From Corbicula japonica (taxonomy: Eukaryota > Mollusca > Bivalvia > Venerida > Cyrenidae): a DNA stretch of 64,000 bases. This document shows positions 1-13,100 of this stretch, one piece after another. Position numbers and translations under genes: made by a program. Location: positions 248,001 through 312,000 of the forward strand of contig JAZAYU010000354.1 in the NCBI GenBank assembly GCA_038501625.1, written 5' to 3'. Below the pieces are notes generated by a model, which worked only from the letters and a program-made list of their open reading frames with translations, searched no databases and was not told where the DNA came from. Positions within the stretch are counted from its first letter, which is position 1; the number at the start of each line of letters is the position of its first letter.

Positions 1-90
1 TCCCTGATGAAGATTATTTGAATGGAAACAAAATCAAATTCAACATATTCATGTTAGCGATGATTTTTTCCCCAATTAAGGAGTAGAAAT

Positions 91-285
91 GGCACAAAAC
101 ATTGTAGACCAGCTTATCCTTACCCCAGGTATGAGCTGTTTTAGTATAATTTTTGTCAATGAAATTCAGAGTTTTCATGCAAACAGTTTTACTTGTGTTT
201 TTAAAAAGCAATAGGTAATTACTATAATTAGAACATGAATAGGACTATATTGAGCTTGCAAACATTAGTACATCCTTAGATCGGT
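91..285 (+). repeat. Direct duplication, copy 1 (partner at 3711-3890)
   Basis: This segment shares long runs with 3711-3890 in the same orientation, for example ACATTGTAGACCAGC and ATTGAGCTTGCAAACATT, with indels between them. The copies are diverged by eye, so the duplication is old. Either the same interspersed repeat landed twice or a local segment was duplicated. Confidence 0.7.
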
Positions 286-887
286 TGGGAATCTCTTCCG
301 TTCTGGAAAGTTGGGTATTCCCCTTTTCACTTTCCTCTTCGGGAAATATTGATTAAAACATTTCCTGATCGGGAAAGGAAATTGGCATTTTTTATATACC
401 TTGGGGCTTAAGCTTCGGGCAACACAGAATACGTTGGAGCTACATATTATTGCATTTATCCAATCTTAAAACGATTATCTAAAATTATTCGAGGTCGAAT
501 ATTTAAAATAAAGGCGTGAGACATTCAAGCTCAAAGTTGAATGATATTCAAGATAAGGCCAGAGAAAATAAATTATTAGATTCTCATCCGGATTTTGGGG
601 AAAAAGGGGCTGGTGGGCACTGTTTTATTTTTATTTTACAAAATACCATAAGAAGGTATTTCAAGATGGTTTGAAACCCGTTCTGTCCAGAACAGAATAT
701 GTTTCGATTTTTTTTACCAATACATTTTTTGGGGGCAGGTGGTTTTGGACAGGGGCAGGCAGGGATGAGATTCTAAACTATTTTTTTCTCTAGCCTAACC
801 AACCATTTTCAGCACTTTTCAGTTTGGGACATATACTTTGCCGAAGTGGTAGCTATATTGGCTTCTCTATATGTAAAAATCTATTTG

Positions 888-976
888 GGCTCAACCTGTG
901 GTTTGGCAGCGTGGGAAGTAATTTGCATTTCCATTACAGTCCATGAACATGCTCAATCAAACTGAGCCTGCAATAT
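888..976. repeat. Interspersed repeat, inverted partner of 2787-2877
   Basis: The reverse complement of 2787-2877 matches this stretch, including GCTCAATCAAAC and GCATTTCCATTAC. The two copies are about 1.8 kb apart in opposite orientations, which fits two insertions of one dispersed element. Confidence 0.6.
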
Positions 977-1316
977 ATTTCATATTCACCATGTTTGGGG
1001 GCTTTTAAATTTCCTTTTTCATCTAATTCTAAAACAGGCTGACATGTTACATCTTTCCTGATTTGGAAAGCAATTTCAGCCATACAAAATTAACATGGCA
1101 GGATAGTTTAGCAAGATGTTTGACCCTGGATTTACCGGTAGATTCTATGCTAAATGTCATGATCATATATTATCAAAAGCACTTTAGTTTTAAGTGGATA
1201 AAGCAGGTAGGTGAGTTATTGGTGATGAATTTATTTTTATTTTTTTATCATTCCTCCTGATAGTGAAAGTTGATGCATTACTAAAAGTTATGATATATTT
1301 AAAAAAATAATTATTT

Positions 1317-1320
<4 letters not shown>

Positions 1321-1362
<42 letters not shown>
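1321..1362. repeat. (TA)n microsatellite
   Basis: About 21 uninterrupted TA dinucleotides. Confidence 0.97.
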
Positions 1363-1364
<2 letters not shown>

Positions 1365-1520
1365 TGCTTTGTTAACAGAAAATATGTAACAATGGAAGAA
1401 ACCTTTTTGTTTAAATTGATTATTAAGTGTGAGGATATAAATTGGCACTTATTTGCATTATATATTCAATCGCAACATTAAAACAATATTTGATCATATG
1501 ACATTTCGATTACTTTTAAG

Positions 1521-1632
1521 TATAGGTTATTGTTTATTTGGAGGTTTGTATGAAAATTAAACGGTCAGGCACAGTGCAGCTGGGCGACTGTTAAATTTTT
1601 CGTACAAGCCTCCAAATAAACTATAACGTATA
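1521..1632. repeat. Foldback/MITE-like inverted repeat
   Basis: Arms of about 35 nt (1521-1559 and 1592-1632) pair around a GC-richer centre. Outer ends are TATAGGTTATTG on the left and CTATAACGTATA on the right. TA at both outer ends is compatible with a Tc1/mariner-type MITE, but no transposase is present. Confidence 0.6.
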
Positions 1633-2786
1633 TAATGGTCGAAACCATTTCTCTGAGTTACATCCCTTTAACCTATTGCCCCATTTGCACTTGTCCAAGA
1701 CCATGAAACTGATGAGAACAGTAAATGATTAATAATTTAATGAATAAGCGAACCTATCAAACATCAGGCAAATGAACAAGGCTAAAACAATAATAAAATG
1801 GTCAGTTTTGAGATTTCTGTTTGATTTTCTAATTCTTTTGTTGACACATTGTTGCTGTTGATGTTTTGTCCAGGTTCAAGGTTAACTTTAGAAAACAATT
1901 TTTAAGAATTTTAAAGGTTGTTAAAAATGTAAAACGTAGTAAAATATGTCAAAATTGGTTGATTTAATTATTTTAAGTCATGCTTTTAATTTATTTTGGA
2001 GTGAAATATGGAAAAATGCCAAAGTCATATATTTTCGCGACCATGCTATATCCTGAGGATATATTTGATGAAACAATACTCGGCCTCAGAAATTTAAGTT
2101 GTAATTTTATTTATCCAGGCTATATTTAGTTTGAAACAAGCAATTTTCTTGCCCAAATCACCAACCTCAGTGTGAAATTGACAAATTTTACTAATATTTA
2201 GTCCAACACTCCAAACAGATGATACCCAATGTTGCACCATATTAACGACCACCTGACCCCTTGCTTTACAAACAACCTGTATTCATTTCTGCATAAAAAT
2301 AATGACACAAATATTTTTAAAAGTGCTGAATGAATATATAAATATATAAAAGATCCCTATTTATTTTTAACATGAATATTAGCTGCTTTTATTGCATTTC
2401 CCATTCTTTATGTTAGTTCCAAAACCATAATACAACTAAACAGGGGTGGGGGGGTAGGATTTGTTTAGGGGAGAAGGTGTGGTAGTTGGTAACATAACCT
2501 TGAGTATCCACTTCGTCCCCGGTCGTGATGAACTATCTCTTAAAAAATTTCTGGGGAGAACACTGATTATGAAAGATATCATGTAGGTATTCCTTTTATT
2601 GGTCATTATAAAGGATAAAGATATGATCAGTTTGGACTAGACACATGACTACCATACTCAGAATAACAATATTTTGATACAATCGGGTAAATCATTCACC
2701 ACACCTTGTTGTGATTAAATGCTATTTTGCAATAGATGAAAAGGGAACTTTGAAAGCCACCGAACACGACAAATATGAAAGTACTG

Positions 2787-2877
2787 CAGGCTCGGTTTGA
2801 TTGAGCCTGTTCATGGGCAGTAATGGAAATGCTTATTACTGCCCACGCCGCCTAGCCCCGGGTTGAGCGCAACTCAG
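2787..2877. repeat. Interspersed repeat, inverted partner of 888-976
   Basis: This is the second copy of the dispersed element at 888-976. It contains a short internal inverted repeat around GGGCAGTAAT and ATTACTGCCC. Confidence 0.6.
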
Positions 2878-3598
2878 TAATTACACCATTAAATAGTACA
2901 ATTTCGATCCATCCCAAACGATGGTATGCATATGGCGGTGAACATGGAACCTTCAATGAGGTATTTTCAGATTAATACCATTTCATGTTCAGCGGCGTAT
3001 GGTCCCCAGATAAAATAATGGGTTTGCCCTAAACGAGAAAACAATGGGCGGAACTAAACAGAATAGAATTTTGACAGGGGATCTTAGAATACAAATCCTG
3101 CATATCACAGACTACGCCAAAGGCAAAATTTAAAAAGCAGGAAGTATATCCTTGGGGGTGATTGGACAATATCCAAATCAATATTGGCTGGGATATTGAA
3201 ACCACCTATTTATAAACTGGCCGAAATATTAAAACAAAGGAATTTTAGAAGTACTATAAACATAGTACATAAGTATCGTGCTCAACGACCTTCAAAGGAC
3301 TTAACTGATAACAGCACTGATTGAATGTACGGGGAGACTTTTTACAGCCGCCACACGGCACAAACAACGCAACTGTGATATTGAAATAGATAAAAAGGGA
3401 AGTTTGAAAGCCAGTTATTTCCGTATAAGTGCGTGTAAATCAAATTGTTTTACAACGAATAATGACTATACAGAATATTACCGGGGTACTTACTGGTTTT
3501 TATTGAAGGTACTTAAAATAACGCTATAAACTCTGTTTTTACTGTTATTTATGAATTGCTTATATCGCAGCCATGCAATCAGCCCCTAATATTATTGA

Positions 3599-3692
3599 AG
3601 GGGTTTCAAGAAATTCAAGGAAAACTTACTTCCTTCTTTCACTTTCACTTTGAACCAGGAAGTAAGTTTTCCTTGAATTTCTTGAAACCCCT
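3599..3692. repeat. Perfect 36-bp inverted repeat with 22-nt loop
   Basis: The left arm 3599-3634 begins AGGGGTTTCAAG. The right arm 3657-3692 ends CTTGAAACCCCT and is its exact reverse complement over 36 bases. The loop is 3635-3656. Perfect arms suggest a recent foldback insertion or a structured RNA if transcribed. Confidence 0.9.
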
Positions 3693-3710
3693 AACATTAT
3701 TTTGACGAAT

Positions 3711-3890
3711 TGGCACTAAACATTGTAGACCAGCATATACTTATTTCAGGTATGAGTTGCTTTAGTATATAATTAATTGAATTTCAGAGTTCTCATGCAA
3801 ACCGTTTTTCTTTTGTTTTAGTATGTGCTTGGTAATTAGAAAATGAATTAGACTAAATTGAGCTTGCAAACATTTACAACATCCATAGCT
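3711..3890 (+). repeat. Direct duplication, copy 2 (partner at 91-285)
   Basis: This is the partner of 91-285. It ends about 120 bp before the first recognised coding exon, so the intron boundary region itself derives partly from repeat sequence. Confidence 0.7.
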
Positions 3891-4011
3891 AAATATATTT
3901 CTTTACTAAAATCTATGTGGCAATAAGTATTTCCCCCAAAATTCATTTTTGAAATTTTAGTCTGTCTTTGCCATTTGCAATGTTTGCGACCTCTTAAGTT
4001 ATAAATTTCAG

Positions 4012-4144
4012 GTTATCTTGGCAAGCATTCCTATGGTGATTGTCAACTTGAATGACTTCGATGTGGGAGCTAATTCCTTCAGCAAGAGGTTTAAAGATGT
4101 TTTGAAGAGCAGAAAACTGTTTGTTCAGAGATGGGCTGAGATAG
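4012..4144 (+). CDS. Exon 1 recognised (residues 1-44)
   Basis: Acceptor ATTTCAG before 4012 and donor G|GTAAGT after 4144. The frame is open from the acceptor; ATG at 4033 is the first possible start, in a poor context (C at -3, G at +4). It leaves in phase 1. The peptide has hydrophobic PMVIVNLNDF followed by a basic helix-like stretch. Confidence 0.75.
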
Positions 4145-7100
4145 GTAAGTTTTTTTTATATCAATAACAGGGCCTTCCCCAGAAAGCAAAGGGCAATAAC
4201 AATGTCTTGTGATGATTTTCTTTAAAATGGCTGTATTGGAAAAAAACAACAAATGTAGAATTGTTATAATCTGATACAAACACAATTTTGAAGCACAACT
4301 TTTATACATTGAATATCTAATCTGCATAGCAGACTGGCATAATTATTGTAGCTGTTGAAAGCAGTAATATTTCAGAACCTTGTAAAACACTGTCACATGC
4401 AAACTTTTAAACAAGATTAAGAGGATAAAACATGAATGTTCACGGCCAGCGCATGATAATTTGCACACAGGAAACATAATGTTCCCATATATGGGTAAAC
4501 AACCAAGACCAGAATATCACACCATGCTTCCTGTCAGCTATGTTTTATCAACTTCAATTCATACCAGAATAGGGCTGTTTGTAAAATATAAAATGGTTTA
4601 TTGGTTTAACTTACCTGTTTATTAACAAAACTAGTACATATACTTTCATTAAATTAAGGGAACAAATCCAGAACAGATAGTGCTGATTTCATGGGTGATC
4701 TGGATTTACACTGGTTGCCCATGTGAAAACAGACGTATCTATGGAGTATAGGGTTAAGCATATTAAGAAGTTTATCATCAGACAAAAACTCGGAAGCTCA
4801 AATCAATATTTAAATTTTAATCATTTCATTAGCCCCTGTAAGTCATGCCTACTTCCAAAATTTTAAGAATTGTTATGAAACTAAACATGTTCAATATTAA
4901 ATGTTCGAACAATAATAATGACCAAATCAACCTATAATAAACACATTTCAGATGTGCAATGTTATGAAAATTATAGTTTGAAATATTTGAAAAATCTGCA
5001 GTGTCATTGGCTCAAAAATAATTTCAACCATTATTATTACTTTTCAGTTGGAACGGACAAGATCAGCACAGACACTGTGAATGGTGGGTCATGTGGAGAC
5101 AGTCTTGATGAACATACCGTGGTATCAGGTAGATGGTTGATAAATATGATAACAAATGATGTTGCATGTTGTTTATTACATTTGATCTTGAATTTTCATT
5201 GCCTAAGGTTATAAAACAGCATGGAAACCTGTCTCAAATCTCAAGCATCTGATTGGCTAAAATGATGACTGGCTGAAATGGTGACCAGTTGCCATTTCAG
5301 CCAATCAGATGCTTGAGATTTGAGAATGGTTTCCAATCTCAGCTTTATAACCTTCAGATATATCTCATTAATCTGATAATTAATTTATGGCATTCTAAAT
5401 TGACAGTGATAATAAAAAAGGCATGTTCTCGTGTTAGAATTTTGTTATCGGGAGGGAAGATACATATACTAGTGCATTTGGGAACGTTTTCAAATGAGAG
5501 CATACGTTTTTCACAAGTACAAACTCTCTCAGAATATTTGTAGTCATGGGGGAAAACCCATTCATATTCATTTGATACTCGGTTATTGTTTGTTTTACCT
5601 TCAGATCATAATATGTTCTTGGTTCACTTTTTTAAGAATAGTTTGAAAGTCTAACTGTGTTGTAACAGTGTCCTTATGTCTCAAATTTAGAATGCATGTT
5701 TTTGCTTTGAGAACATTATCCTGTTATCCTGTTCTGAGCCTACTGGTTTTGAGATAACAAGTTTAAGAAATAATACATAAGTTTACCCAAAGAATATCTG
5801 CCTAAAATAATGGCCAAGACAAGTAATGCTACCTATGGTATGTGGTATATGCCTGTGCCCAAGATCATATTATAACAAAATATGGAGACCAGAATCAAAT
5901 CTTAAGCTTCAGATAGGCTGAAATGACAGACTGATGGAAATCAGATGCTTTAGATTTGAAACTGGTCTCCAATGTTAGTTTATGATCTTAGGCCCTGATT
6001 TTACTATAACTCCATATGTGCAAGAATCATTTGTTTCAAGAACATACCACAGTACTCATTGAAAGTTATAGTTTATGTTTGTTTTTTGTTTGTTTTTTTT
6101 CACATTTAGTACATGAATAAGAAAAAAGAAAATGAACCTTTCATTGTTTTTAGTTATTTTCAGACAAGCTTTGAATAGGAAAACATGTTTAACTGTGATC
6201 AAATTAAGCAGAAAACAAAACCTTTGGATGAAAGTTAATGAAATGATGCCCCAGTCTTGGACAAAATATTGTGGATACTGTTCCATTTCCTTTTACTTAC
6301 CCTTAAACTTAAGCTTTAAATGAATGATGTTTTGTTTATAGGCTCAAGTGTGCTATCAGCAGAAGAGAAGAAAGTAGCAAAAGAGAAGAGCTCCCTCATA
6401 GGTTACTTTTATCTTAGTCTTTTATAAAACAAGTTAACAAAACAAAAACATTTTGCTGATTGGCAATATGTTACACAATTATTATTATTTTAGCTTGTGC
6501 TGTGATTGTAGATCCAGATCAGCTGTAATGCACATCTGTGACATATGATCTGGATCTACACTGGACAAATACCAAATGAATCTAATAGTCAACAGTGAAG
6601 ATCCTGAGTAGACACCAAAGATGTGCTGACTTACTAGTATCTGGATCTACAATGTTGGCCCCTGTGATAACACTATAGGGAGTAATTGGATTTAAAACTG
6701 TTAAATGTAGTAAAACAGACCATTATAAAGACATTATAGTTAGCATAGTTCTAGTACAATAAATTGCAGGATTGAATTTTAGACAAATGGTTCTTAAGTG
6801 ATAAATTCTGAATAATTAGAGGCATAAAATCAACCAGTTTAAGTGCAAATGAATGCATCTATGTAGTTCATTAGGTGATTACATGTACATGCATACAGTT
6901 AAAACATCTTTAACTTTGTATTTCCAGATGTGAACACCGACCTGTTGAAGAAAAAGTTGCTGGGTAAGATGTTACAGTTTGTTTAAAAAATAATAAATGT
7001 TTATTTGTTAAACAAATAACTAAAATGAGGCTTTTCTGCCTTGAGAACATTATACTTTGCAACTTGCTGAAGAGATTGGACTTGAAGCCTCTTACAACAG

Positions 7101-10100
7101 AGCTCACACAACAGAGCACTGCTCTTATTGTTCATGATCAGACAGTCCAACAAGTGGGACCCATAGTAACAAAATTACATGTTATTGTAATGCTTCTTCA
7201 GAATATCTGATTTTAAGTAAGTTAATAAAGGGAAACGCTGTCGTAGTGTACAAATCATTCGTTTTCACCGCAAGTATTCAGAAAAATAGAAGTTATGTTT
7301 GCAGCATACAGAAACATTTCAAACAAACAGGGTAGTGGAATTTTAAAGGAAATTTCTTTTATGATACTTAACCTTTATTCTACATTCAGGGTGTAAAGAA
7401 ATGTCAATTCCAATTTAAAATAGCTTGTTTTGCTTACAAATTGACTTTCTTCATTTAGGAACATTTACGGTGCACATCAACAACCTTTGTAGCCCCCACA
7501 AGGACAGAGAAGTGCGAGCAGTTAACTTCAACCATGTTACCTCTTTGGAGAAGTCCTTCCTTACGGAAAACCTGGAACAGATAACAACATTGGCGGGGAT
7601 GACTCTAGAAAAAGAAGTTTCTGCTGACAATTTTAAGACACCTGGTAACTTTTTTATCTTTATGATCTCATTAACTAGCTTACTACAAATTTTGATTTCA
7701 ATTAGATTTTGACCCAGGGAGCAACCCCTGTTGCAACGCAGCACTTCACAAAATGCCGACCCACAAATTGTCATGCAACAAATGTTAGAACTGCCGCTCC
7801 AATCACGATGCTCTATTTTACTACAAAATTAGGTTTCACTGTCTATCTACTGTGTGTCACTGTGGTTCATTCCCCTTGCGAATGTTGAAACAATAACAGA
7901 AGGTGTGGGTTAAAGTTAAGCAACCTAGGCGTGATAAACAATGAACAACTTTTTGTCAATTATACTTTCCCATGCTAATTCTCAACAAAAATATCAGTTG
8001 CCGCACATAGTGTTGGATGTTTGAGTTGAAAGCCAAAATCTAACTTATTTGTACTATATGAGAGAAATGGATTCATTATAATTGGACACAGTCTACTGTC
8101 AAAATATACATTATAATGGAAAAAAAAGAGAAAATGATTTGTAATAAACTAAAGAAACTAGGAAATTAGAAAATTTTCAAATGATACCAAATTAGTGTGT
8201 AAACCCACAGCTGAAATAAATTTATGATTTCTTAGATTTAAAATAGCTGATCTAATGCTCAGTGTCTGTCATTTTACAAATGGGTGCAGTGAAGCTTTTT
8301 GTCCGTCCATAAGCATGGCTTGTTTCAATTACGTAATAGCAAGCAAACAAAAGCAAATAATGTTTCTGCTTTTAATTACATTTATGCTTTCATTTTACTT
8401 ATCCCACATTTTCTTTCAGTCATTATTCAGTAACATATTGACTAAGAGAAAGGAAAAGGCTTTGACTTGTGTATGCATCTAATCTCAGTTATGCCCATTT
8501 TTCTTTCAGAACTTTGCTAATGTTATTGTTGATTTTAAAGAAATAAAGCTTGTGTAGAACATACCTTTACTAGAGATGAGTCATGATATTGAAACTTAAT
8601 AATAATAAGAAGAGTTTCACTGTACAATAAACCATAACTGCAGTTTAGTATTTGCATAATTATGCTTGATCATGTGATTAACTTAATAAAACTTTGTTTT
8701 TAGCTAAAAAGACATTGACAGATCTACAGACTCAGAAAATATAAGTTTGAAAAAATCTTCTACTAGAATCTCTGTACACTGACTTGTCTCTGTACTGAAA
8801 TCCCCATAATTGTTATATCTTCCAGGTAGTGCAAAAGTAGAAGTTCTGGGAGGTCATCACACACTACTAGCCCTAAGATCATTATATGGGAAAGGTTTAG
8901 TCGACCCTTATGTAATGGTGAATATCTACCAGAACCTAGATACACTCATGGCACTCAAGGTTGGAGTCCATCACAACGTCATGCATGAAAGAAGTAGACA
9001 GTTTACTTTTATGGAGACGGTGCGTTTACTTCGAGAGAGACAGCCAACACAAGAAATGTCAAAGAGCCAGATCAAATCATGGAAAAGAGATCTTCAGGTC
9101 ATATTTGGAGACAGAGTAAGTCTGCTTAACTTGATATAAAACTTAGTTATACAACTCAAAATAATTATATCGGGAAAATGAAAACACACATGCATATGAT
9201 TTTATTTTCAATTCACAATCAATTTAGACAACCGCTCACCGTGACAAAAAACTTACAATGAATGCAGTGAGCGCCAAATGCAGTCAAGAGGATAAGGGGG
9301 CAGAAGAGTTATATCCCTTATAATTTTTATTTTTCTAAGGAAAAATTGTAAAAGCAATGTATAAACTTGTTTCAGATTTCCATGCAAAATTGTAACGACA
9401 AAAGTATTGAGACTTCTTCTTCATTAGCTAGAATGCTAAAATAATCAGTTAAATGAGATGTGACACTCGCGCTTTAAGAAAAACATTGAAAAACAGAACC
9501 TCATCAAACAAATAATCATGAAATAAGAGATTGCAGGTATACTATTAAGTATAAAAATGACACGACACTACTAGCGAATTTAACCCTGCTAAATCAGTCA
9601 TGCTCTAGGATCATAAGGTTACTTACCATTGAAATGTTGACCATTAATTTGTAATTTATTTGAAATGAACATTTGATTTGACCAGGATAACAATATTTGA
9701 ATATAACAATGTATTGGGACTGGGCCAGGAAGAGTGTTTTTGTCCAAATAAGATATTATGTTGTTGTCTTAGGATATACAACACCTGGAGGGACGGCTTC
9801 AGAACCATTTAGCTGTGTCAAGGTTCAGCAACAGAGTATATGAGAAGGTTTTACAGGCCGATGAAATGTATGGAGATGTCATACAGCAGACATTCTTTCG
9901 GAATATGGCATCCCTTCAAGAGCCTGTCCAGTTTGAGTGTGTGGAACATCTAGTTGCAAATGGGCCAAAAGCTTTTAAACTGAAGGTGTAAGTACCCGCC
10001 ATAGATTTAATTTTCACCTCGCTTTACACATGTTACACTTGCATAAAAAGATAGGATTAAGCTTTCACTAACTCTGAAATATTCATCATTTTTGTCAAAA

Positions 10101-13100
10101 AGTGACCAATGGGGCTGTAAAGCATTATGATACAACATACATCAACAGCTATTGTAACAGTTTTAGAAGAGTATGGACAAAGTTTTGATGTCAGTTATAG
10201 GTTCATGTTCAGTATTAATTTGTTTTTGTTACAGATATTTTAGTGGTTCTTGCATATACAATTTATTACCTACACTTTTTATTTAAATACCCACAAAATT
10301 TATATTGTTGAATTAAGGGTTAAATGGTTTACCATTTATTTGGTGATGTGAAGGTTTTAGGCTACTTTTTTGCTTTTCTTAGACATTTATTTTTCATATG
10401 TTTTATCTTAGGAATGAGTATAGAAAGCTGTTTCCGAAGAAGAAGCGACAGGCAAAGAAATCTTCCAATGATGAACAGGTGGAGGTATGTTGGTATTTAA
10501 AATATTTCTTTCATTGTTATATGGAATTATTAGGATTCATGTAGAAATTGAATTTATCTTTTAATTTTTATTTCACTTAGAGCAAAGCAGTAATAAAGTC
10601 TTCTAACCAAATCCAACAGCATATTATAGCCTCTAAGACTCAGACCGGACTTTTTTCCTTCTATGGTAGGTTGTGACATTAAAAAATATATGGGAGGAAA
10701 TTTTGGCATTAATGTATTTATTTATCTGCATACGAGAAGCTTTAAAGTCAGGTAGAAAAAACTGTTTAATTTAACATGACTGTATGAGCATGTGGACAAG
10801 ATTTATGCAGCATGTAGAGTATTATAGTCAATAATGTCTTGGTAATTTATGCAGATTCTTTGATAGTGTATGAAAGTGTGGAACATAATGACATCTTTGC
10901 AGGAAACTGATGAGCAAAGAAGCAATGGAGATAGTGAGAGTGTAGACATCAGTAATGGAGATGACATGACATTGTGTGATAACAATGACATTAATAGTGA
11001 CGAGGTAAGATATTACTTGGATATTGTCTTGTAATTTATTTTAAATATTAAGATCATGAAATCCGGAGGCAAACCATGTTGAGGACTAAAATAAATAGAT
11101 TGAAAACATTTGAAAGTCATTATCTAGAAATCGTGAAATCATAAATATCATTAAAAAAATAATGTGATTTTGTTTCAAGTTGATTTCATTATCAATCAAG
11201 GTACTGTATAAGTACTTATTTTGGCGAGGGGGGAGGGGTAATTTTGGCTATATTGGCGGCCATAGTCAGTTGCGCCAATATGAATCAATGTCAATTAATA
11301 ACACTACCATTTTAATATCTGGAAGGTAGACAACTATGCAAAACTAGCACATATTGTGTCGCAGTTTTCTCTTAGTTTGATACAAAAATTATATAAGAAT
11401 ATGTTAATCACACAAGGCCCATCATAAGTTTGCTGCGATAATGTTTTCACACTGGTATTAAAATAATATGGCGTTGAATATTGAATGTAAATGTTTTATT
11501 ATTTGTTCTGTGTTAACGCCAAGTTTAGACCTATGATTTTTTGTCAATGGTTTTATTTTGGCGGTCTGGTTTGTTTGCGCCAATTTATGACCCTGCCAAT
11601 ATAAAACTTTTCAGAATACACCAAAATACCGCCAATATTAAGCCCTATACAGTAATTCAATACAACGTGGAATATCCAGTATTAATACTATGTACCCTGT
11701 TTTCATTAAAATGCAAATGCTAATGTTTGTAGATAATTTTGTGAATGTAATCGGTATCATATACCACGTTTTTCCTTTAAGCACTTAAACACTGTGCAAA
11801 TAACCATATTATTGGTTGTAAACATAATATACAGAATACTTAGTCTTCAAACACCGGAGTTGATCTAAGACAATAAATTTTTCAAATAAGAAATGAACAC
11901 GACTTTAAAAATGGAGGGCCAAAAGCGTTATTACCTGGGAACAGCCATTACCCAAACATATTTGCCAATTAACTTAAACCATATGCCTTTAATCACAGGT
12001 GACAAGTGTTAATCCAGATCACCAGGTTCATCATTGCAGTGTGATCTCGATCTCAAATGGCAGCTTATCAAATTGGTCAGAAATAGTTCATTCAGTGAAT
12101 ATTGTAGATACTGATCAGACTGCACAGGATGCAAGCTGATCTGGATTTACACTGGTTGCACATGTGAATGCCATATCCATGATGAAAAGGTTCAAAGACG
12201 AATTGAAAGTAAAAATGTGACTTGCTTTTTTTAAAAAAAACTGCATCTAGGTCCTTTCAGTGCTTAAATATTTATTGATATTTCTTTATAAACAAAGTAA
12301 TTGTGTTCTGGTGTTACTACTTAAACTGTTGCAACAGAAATATGCCAGCAAATATGTGCTATGGAACATGACTAATTTTGTGGAGCAAGGTAGCTTGTTT
12401 TTGCTGACAATTTTGTATCAAACAGTTACTGCCGAGGAGAGTTTATAAACAAAGCAATGGATCAAGTGAGGGTGATAAAAACGTAAGGATTATAGAGGCA
12501 CTTGCTTGTTAATATTATTATTTATGAAATGATTCCCTTCCAGCAATCGAGGACTATGGCTGAGCTTGAACAAGTAAAAGAAGAACTGGAGAGAGTGAAA
12601 AAGGAACTAAGGAGACATGAAGGTATTTATTTATGATGACAATTGCAATGATTCTTGACATCACACATGTCATTTGTTTATGCCTTTACTCTGAAAGATG
12701 GGTACATGTAAGTTTGTCTTTGTCCGTCAATCCTTCTTCGTCAATCCCTCTTGTTTGAAACTTATGTCATGCATAACTCAAAAAGTATAAGAGCCACAAT
12801 ATTAAAACTTTATTGTAATGCTGACCGTCATGTGTATTTGTGCACCTGGGGTTTTGTTTTTGGCCACACCAATTAAAACCATGAGTTATGGTTTCGTATG
12901 TAGTTCAGTATAAAACATTGTAATCATGTGTCAGGCAGAACTCAAATGTTTCAGAGCCACAATCATAAACATAATAACAGGCATGTTGACCATCATGTTT
13001 AGTTGTTGACCTGGGGTTATATTTCGGCCCACACCTATTTAAAGTAGAGTTATGGCCCTTTTGTGTTTCAATATAATACATTTACTATGTAATGGTGTGT

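Larger units (their letters stand above)
1..4011. other. Noncoding DNA upstream of the first recognised exon
   Basis: No exon in this stretch could be joined convincingly to the gene that follows. The short open frames at 14-211 and 1063-1260 have no recognisable protein character. The first exon, 5' UTR and promoter of the ParB-like gene may lie here or left of the window. The stretch contains a TA microsatellite, foldback elements and a duplicated segment, listed separately. Confidence 0.5.

Noticed and set aside
1063..1260. Possible first exon of the ParB-like gene
   Set aside because: No suitable donor in a compatible phase joins it to 4012 convincingly.
7451..7774. 107-codon minus-strand frame
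   Set aside because: It is the antisense shadow of exon 5, whose + strand frame fits splice sites, phase and a domain pattern.
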